Of a stretch of 62,348 nt of DNA, positions 60,016 through 62,348 are shown one piece after another (within the stretch, counting starts at the first letter, position 1; the number at the start of each line of letters is the position of its first letter). The position numbers and the translations under genes were made by a program. This stretch comes from Sphaerisporangium cinnabarinum (GTDB taxonomy: Bacteria; Actinomycetota; Actinomycetes; Actinomycetales; Cellulomonadaceae): contig QAPD01000077.1 of NCBI GenBank assembly GCA_003052455.1, positions 1-62,348 of the forward strand, read 5' to 3'. The notes under the pieces were generated by a model, which searched no databases, was not told where the DNA came from, and worked only from the letters and a program-made list of their open reading frames with translations.

Positions 60016-61770
60016 TCAGCCCAGGTCGGCGGCGACCGCGCGGCCGGCGACACGGCCGGAGTAGAGGCACCCGCCGAGGAACGTCCCTTCGAGCGCGCGG
60101 TGGCCGTGCACGCCGCCCCCGCCGAACCCGGCCGCCTCGCCCGCGGCCCAGAGCCCGGGCAGCACGGACCCGTCCGCGCGCAGGACCCGCGCGGAGCCGT
60201 CCGTCCACAGCCCCCCGAGCGTCTTGCGCGTCAGCACGGAGAGGCGGACGGCGAGCAGCGGCCCGTCCTTCGGGGTCGTCAGCGGCCGCGGCGGGGACAC
60301 GCGGATGAGCCGGTCGACGCGGTAGCGGCGCGCCATCGCCGTCGCGACGACCTGCGGGTCCTTGCCCAGCCCGGTGCGGACCTGCTCGTCGCGCAGCCGG
60401 ACGACGCGGGCCAGCGCCGCGGGGTCGACGTGCCCGCGCGAGCCCGGCGTCGCCTCGACGAGCGCGTTCATCCGCGCGGCGAGCTCCTCGGGGGTGTCCG
60501 CCCACACGAACTCCGGCGACTGCTCGGCGAAGCGCGCGACCGGCCCGACGGCGCCGGGCAGCACGCGCTGGGCGAGGAGCCGCACGTCCTTGCCGGTGAG
60601 GTCGGGGTTCTGCTCCGATCCGGACAGCGCGAACTCCGACTCCATGATCGCCTTGTTGAGCACGAACCAGGAGTGGTCGTCGCCGCGCTCGGTGACGTGC
60701 TGGAGCGCGCCGAGGGCGTCGAAGCCGGGGAACAGCGGGGCGGGCAGCCGGTTGCCGTCGGCGTCGAGCCAGAGCGAGCTCGGCCCGGGCAGGATCCGGA
60801 TCCCGTGGTCCGTCCACACCGGCGAGTGGTTCGCGATCCCCTCCGGGTAGTGCCACATGCGGTCCTCGTGCACGAGCGCCGCGCCCGCGTCGGCGGCGAC
60901 ACCGATCATGAGCCCGTCGGTCGAGTCGGGGACGCCGGACAGCATGCGGGCGGGGAGCCGGCCCGCCGTCTGCGGCCAGCGCGAGCGCACGAGCTCGTGG
61001 TTCGCGCCGATGCCGCCCGAGGTCACGACGACGGCGCTCGCCGCGATCTCCACCTCCCCGACGACGTCGCGCGACGGCGGCGCCCCGCGTTCGGCGTCCG
61101 ACGGCGCGAGCACCTCCGCGCGCACGCCCGTCACCGCGCCGTCGGTCACGACGAGCGAGGTGACCCGGTGCCGGAACCGCACGTCGAGCAGGCCCGCGGC
61201 GCGCGCGTCCAGGGCGGCACGGACGAACGGCTCGAGGACGCCCGGGCCGGTGCCCCACGTGACGTGGAAGCGGGGCACGGAGTTCCCGTGCGCGCCTCCG
61301 GCGGACCCGTCGGCGCCCGAGCGCACCGGGTACCCGCCACGCTCCGCCCACTGCACGAGCGGGAACCACCGCACGCCCTTGTCGTGCAGCCAGCCGCGCA
61401 TCTCGCCGGCGGCGAAGTCCACGAACCCCTGCGCCCACGCGTAGCCGTGCCGGTCGGGGCCCTCGCCGCGGTCCGCGCCGGGCGCGAACTGCGCGGACCC
61501 GAGCCAGTCGTCGAACGCGAGCTCGGCGGAGTCCGTGACGCCCATGCGCCGCTGCTCGGGCGAGCCGACGAGGAAGAGCCCGCCGAACGACCACCACGCC
61601 TGCCCGCCCAGGCTCGCCGCCGGCTCCTGGTCGAGCAGGACCACCCGGCGGCCCGCCGCCGTGAGCTCGGTCGCCGCGACGAGACCGGAGAGCCCGGCCC
61701 CCACGACGACGACCTCGGGGTCCTCGATCGAGGGAGGGGTGGGGGAGGAGTCGACCGCGCTGTCACTCAT
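60016..61770 (-). CDS. FAD-binding dehydrogenase (fumarate reductase/KstD-like flavoprotein)
   Basis: 584 residues. N-terminal FAD-binding Rossmann motif VVVVGAGLSGLVAATELTAAGRRVVLLDQE, SLGGQAWWSFGGLF, a second conserved stretch VVVTSGGIGANHELVR, and the C-terminal FAD-contact region LPGLWAAGEAAGFGGGGVHGHRALEGTFLGGCLYSGRVAG. It matches FAD-dependent dehydrogenases often annotated as 3-ketosteroid-1-dehydrogenase-like; substrate unknown. The ATG (61768-61770) follows TACTCT by 6 nt on the minus strand with no Shine-Dalgarno, so a leaderless start is preferred to an upstream in-frame start. Confidence 0.88.
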   Translation of the reverse strand: MSDSAVDSSPTPPSIEDPEVVVVGAGLSGLVAATELTAAGRRVVLLDQEPAASLGGQAWWSFGGLFLVGSPEQRRMGVTDSAELAFDDWLGSAQFAPGADRGEGPDRHGYAWAQGFVDFAAGEMRGWLHDKGVRWFPLVQWAERGGYPVRSGADGSAGGAHGNSVPRFHVTWGTGPGVLEPFVRAALDARAAGLLDVRFRHRVTSLVVTDGAVTGVRAEVLAPSDAERGAPPSRDVVGEVEIAASAVVVTSGGIGANHELVRSRWPQTAGRLPARMLSGVPDSTDGLMIGVAADAGAALVHEDRMWHYPEGIANHSPVWTDHGIRILPGPSSLWLDADGNRLPAPLFPGFDALGALQHVTERGDDHSWFVLNKAIMESEFALSGSEQNPDLTGKDVRLLAQRVLPGAVGPVARFAEQSPEFVWADTPEELAARMNALVEATPGSRGHVDPAALARVVRLRDEQVRTGLGKDPQVVATAMARRYRVDRLIRVSPPRPLTTPKDGPLLAVRLSVLTRKTLGGLWTDGSARVLRADGSVLPGLWAAGEAAGFGGGGVHGHRALEGTFLGGCLYSGRVAGRAVAADLG

Positions 61771-61820
61771 GCGGGAAGAGTAGAGCACGTGTCCAGACCC
61801 GGGCGGGCTCGAGCGCCCAC

Positions 61821-61911
61821 GGCTCTACCACGAGCGCCCACGGCTCCACCTCGCGTGACCTCGGCTCTACCTCGCGTGACCACGCCTCTACCTCGCGTGA
61901 CCTCGGCTCTA
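61821..61911. repeat. 21-bp tandem repeat array downstream of glgX
   Basis: Four consecutive 21-nt units begin at 61821, 61842, 61863 and 61884, with a partial fifth at 61905. On the minus strand the unit reads like GAGGTAGAGCCGAGGTCACGC with small changes. Because 21 is a multiple of three, TAG recurs in the glgX frame: the first one ends glgX at 61909-61911. The GAGGTAGAG word links it to the palindromes at 57.6 and 58.8 kb. Confidence 0.85.
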
Positions 61912-62348
61912 CCTCGGCGGGGTGGGGGAGACGTACACGCGCAGGCTCAGCGCCTCGAGCCCGACGACGTCCCCCGGGCGGGCGGCGCTCTCGCCCGCGG
62001 CACGGTCCGGGTCGCCCGGGTGCTCCCAGTCCGAGTCCCACGCGAGCTCCCAGCGCTCGGGCTCGCCGCCCGCGTCGGCCCGCAGACCCGGGAGGGTCAC
62101 GTCGACCGGGTCGAGCGCCCCGGTGAGCACGACGAGCACGTCGGCGTCGCCGGGCTCCGGGGCGGTCCGCAGCATCTGGAGCGTCCGGACGCCCGGGTCG
62201 TGCCACGCCCCGTGGTCCAGCGGGCCGCCGGCGGCGTCGAACCACGCCAGGTCGGGGACCGCCGTCGGGCCGGGGCCGTGGCCGCCGTCGGCCGCCCCAC
62301 CCGCCGCCGCGCCGCCTGCCCCGCCCGCCGCCGCGCCCGCCGCCGTGC
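61909..62348 (-). CDS. glgX: Glycogen debranching enzyme GlgX, C-terminal part (5' end outside window)
   Basis: Only the last ~146 residues are present; the frame runs off the right edge. The stretch DLAWFDAAGGPLDHGAWHDPGVRTLQML and the following beta-rich region DADVLVVLTGALDPVDVTLPG match the C-terminal domain of GlgX/TreX debranching enzymes, which hydrolyse alpha-1,6 branches in phosphorylase-limit dextrin. An Ala/Gly-rich insertion precedes this part. The C-terminus is VGLEALSLRVYVSPTPPR. The location close to glgP and the GlgE genes supports the call. Confidence 0.8.
   Translation of the reverse strand, partial: TAAGAAAGGAGGAAAGGAADGGHGPGPTAVPDLAWFDAAGGPLDHGAWHDPGVRTLQMLRTAPEPGDADVLVVLTGALDPVDVTLPGLRADAGGEPERWELAWDSDWEHPGDPDRAAGESAARPGDVVGLEALSLRVYVSPTPPR

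Noticed and set aside
61821-61911. CRISPR array
   Set aside because: Units are contiguous 21-mers without spacers and no cas genes are nearby; it is a tandem repeat.
61763-62245. Minus-strand frame encoding a heptad repeat rich in Val-Glu-Pro-Arg-Ser
   Set aside because: It is the alternative frame of the 21-bp array and the glgX 3' end. The glgX frame has recognisable homology; this one does not.

Overview
The window is chromosomal DNA from a very high-GC actinobacterium, most likely a Micrococcales member near Cellulomonadaceae/Promicromonosporaceae (Cellulomonas- or Cellulosimicrobium-like). The reasons are the gene order rho-rpmE-prfA-prmC-sua5-wecA-atp, NucS/EndoMS, a GlgE trehalose-glycogen pathway, class Ib nrdHIEF, a DivIVA/Scy-like coiled-coil protein, sugar ABC operons without their own ATPase, and many apparently leaderless genes. 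The taxonomic call is inference from gene content.

Layout. 1-15875 (+) is housekeeping: the 3' part of rho, rpmE, the chain prfA-prmC-sua5-wecA-atpI in which most genes overlap by 4 bp, the F1Fo ATP synthase atpBEFHAGDC, a DUF2550 protein and nucS. 16071-18302 is a TetR/YndJ/DUF1990 module with a palindromic operator. 18351-28285 is carbohydrate use: nagA, then a LacI regulator, an ABC importer (binding lipoprotein and two permeases), a YicI-type alpha-xylosidase and a GH1 beta-glucosidase behind a CebR-like operator. Together these could import and split xyloglucan- or cello-type oligosaccharides. 28743-32957 is nrdHIEF behind two NrdR boxes.

33423-37271 is an antiphage island: HNH-SAVED effector (Cap5), CD-NTase, and an E2-E1 fusion (Cap2), that is, a type II-like CBASS operon. 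No Cap3 (JAB) peptidase gene is present. Its base composition and codon use differ from the flanks, and it sits between nrdF and a phosphoribosyltransferase gene.

37283-46697 holds a phosphoribosyltransferase, an FKBP lipoprotein, a small zinc-ribbon protein, two alpha/beta hydrolases, the DivIVA/Scy-like protein with a small partner, a membrane protein/lipoprotein pair, and a cysteine-less thioredoxin-TPR protein. 46984-62348 is alpha-glucan metabolism: glgE-treS-mak-glgB on the minus strand, divergent glgP, and the 3' end of glgX. A DUF559 protein, a membrane protein and an FAD dehydrogenase lie between glgP and glgX.

Two patterns cross gene boundaries. Long, often perfect intergenic palindromes recur. 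One subgroup at 57.6-61.9 kb is built from a GAGGTAGA-like word whose TAG serves as the stop codon of three genes. At least eight genes show a -10-like hexamer 6-7 nt before the start codon and no Shine-Dalgarno, suggesting leaderless mRNAs. No tRNA, rRNA, CRISPR array or insertion sequence was recognised.
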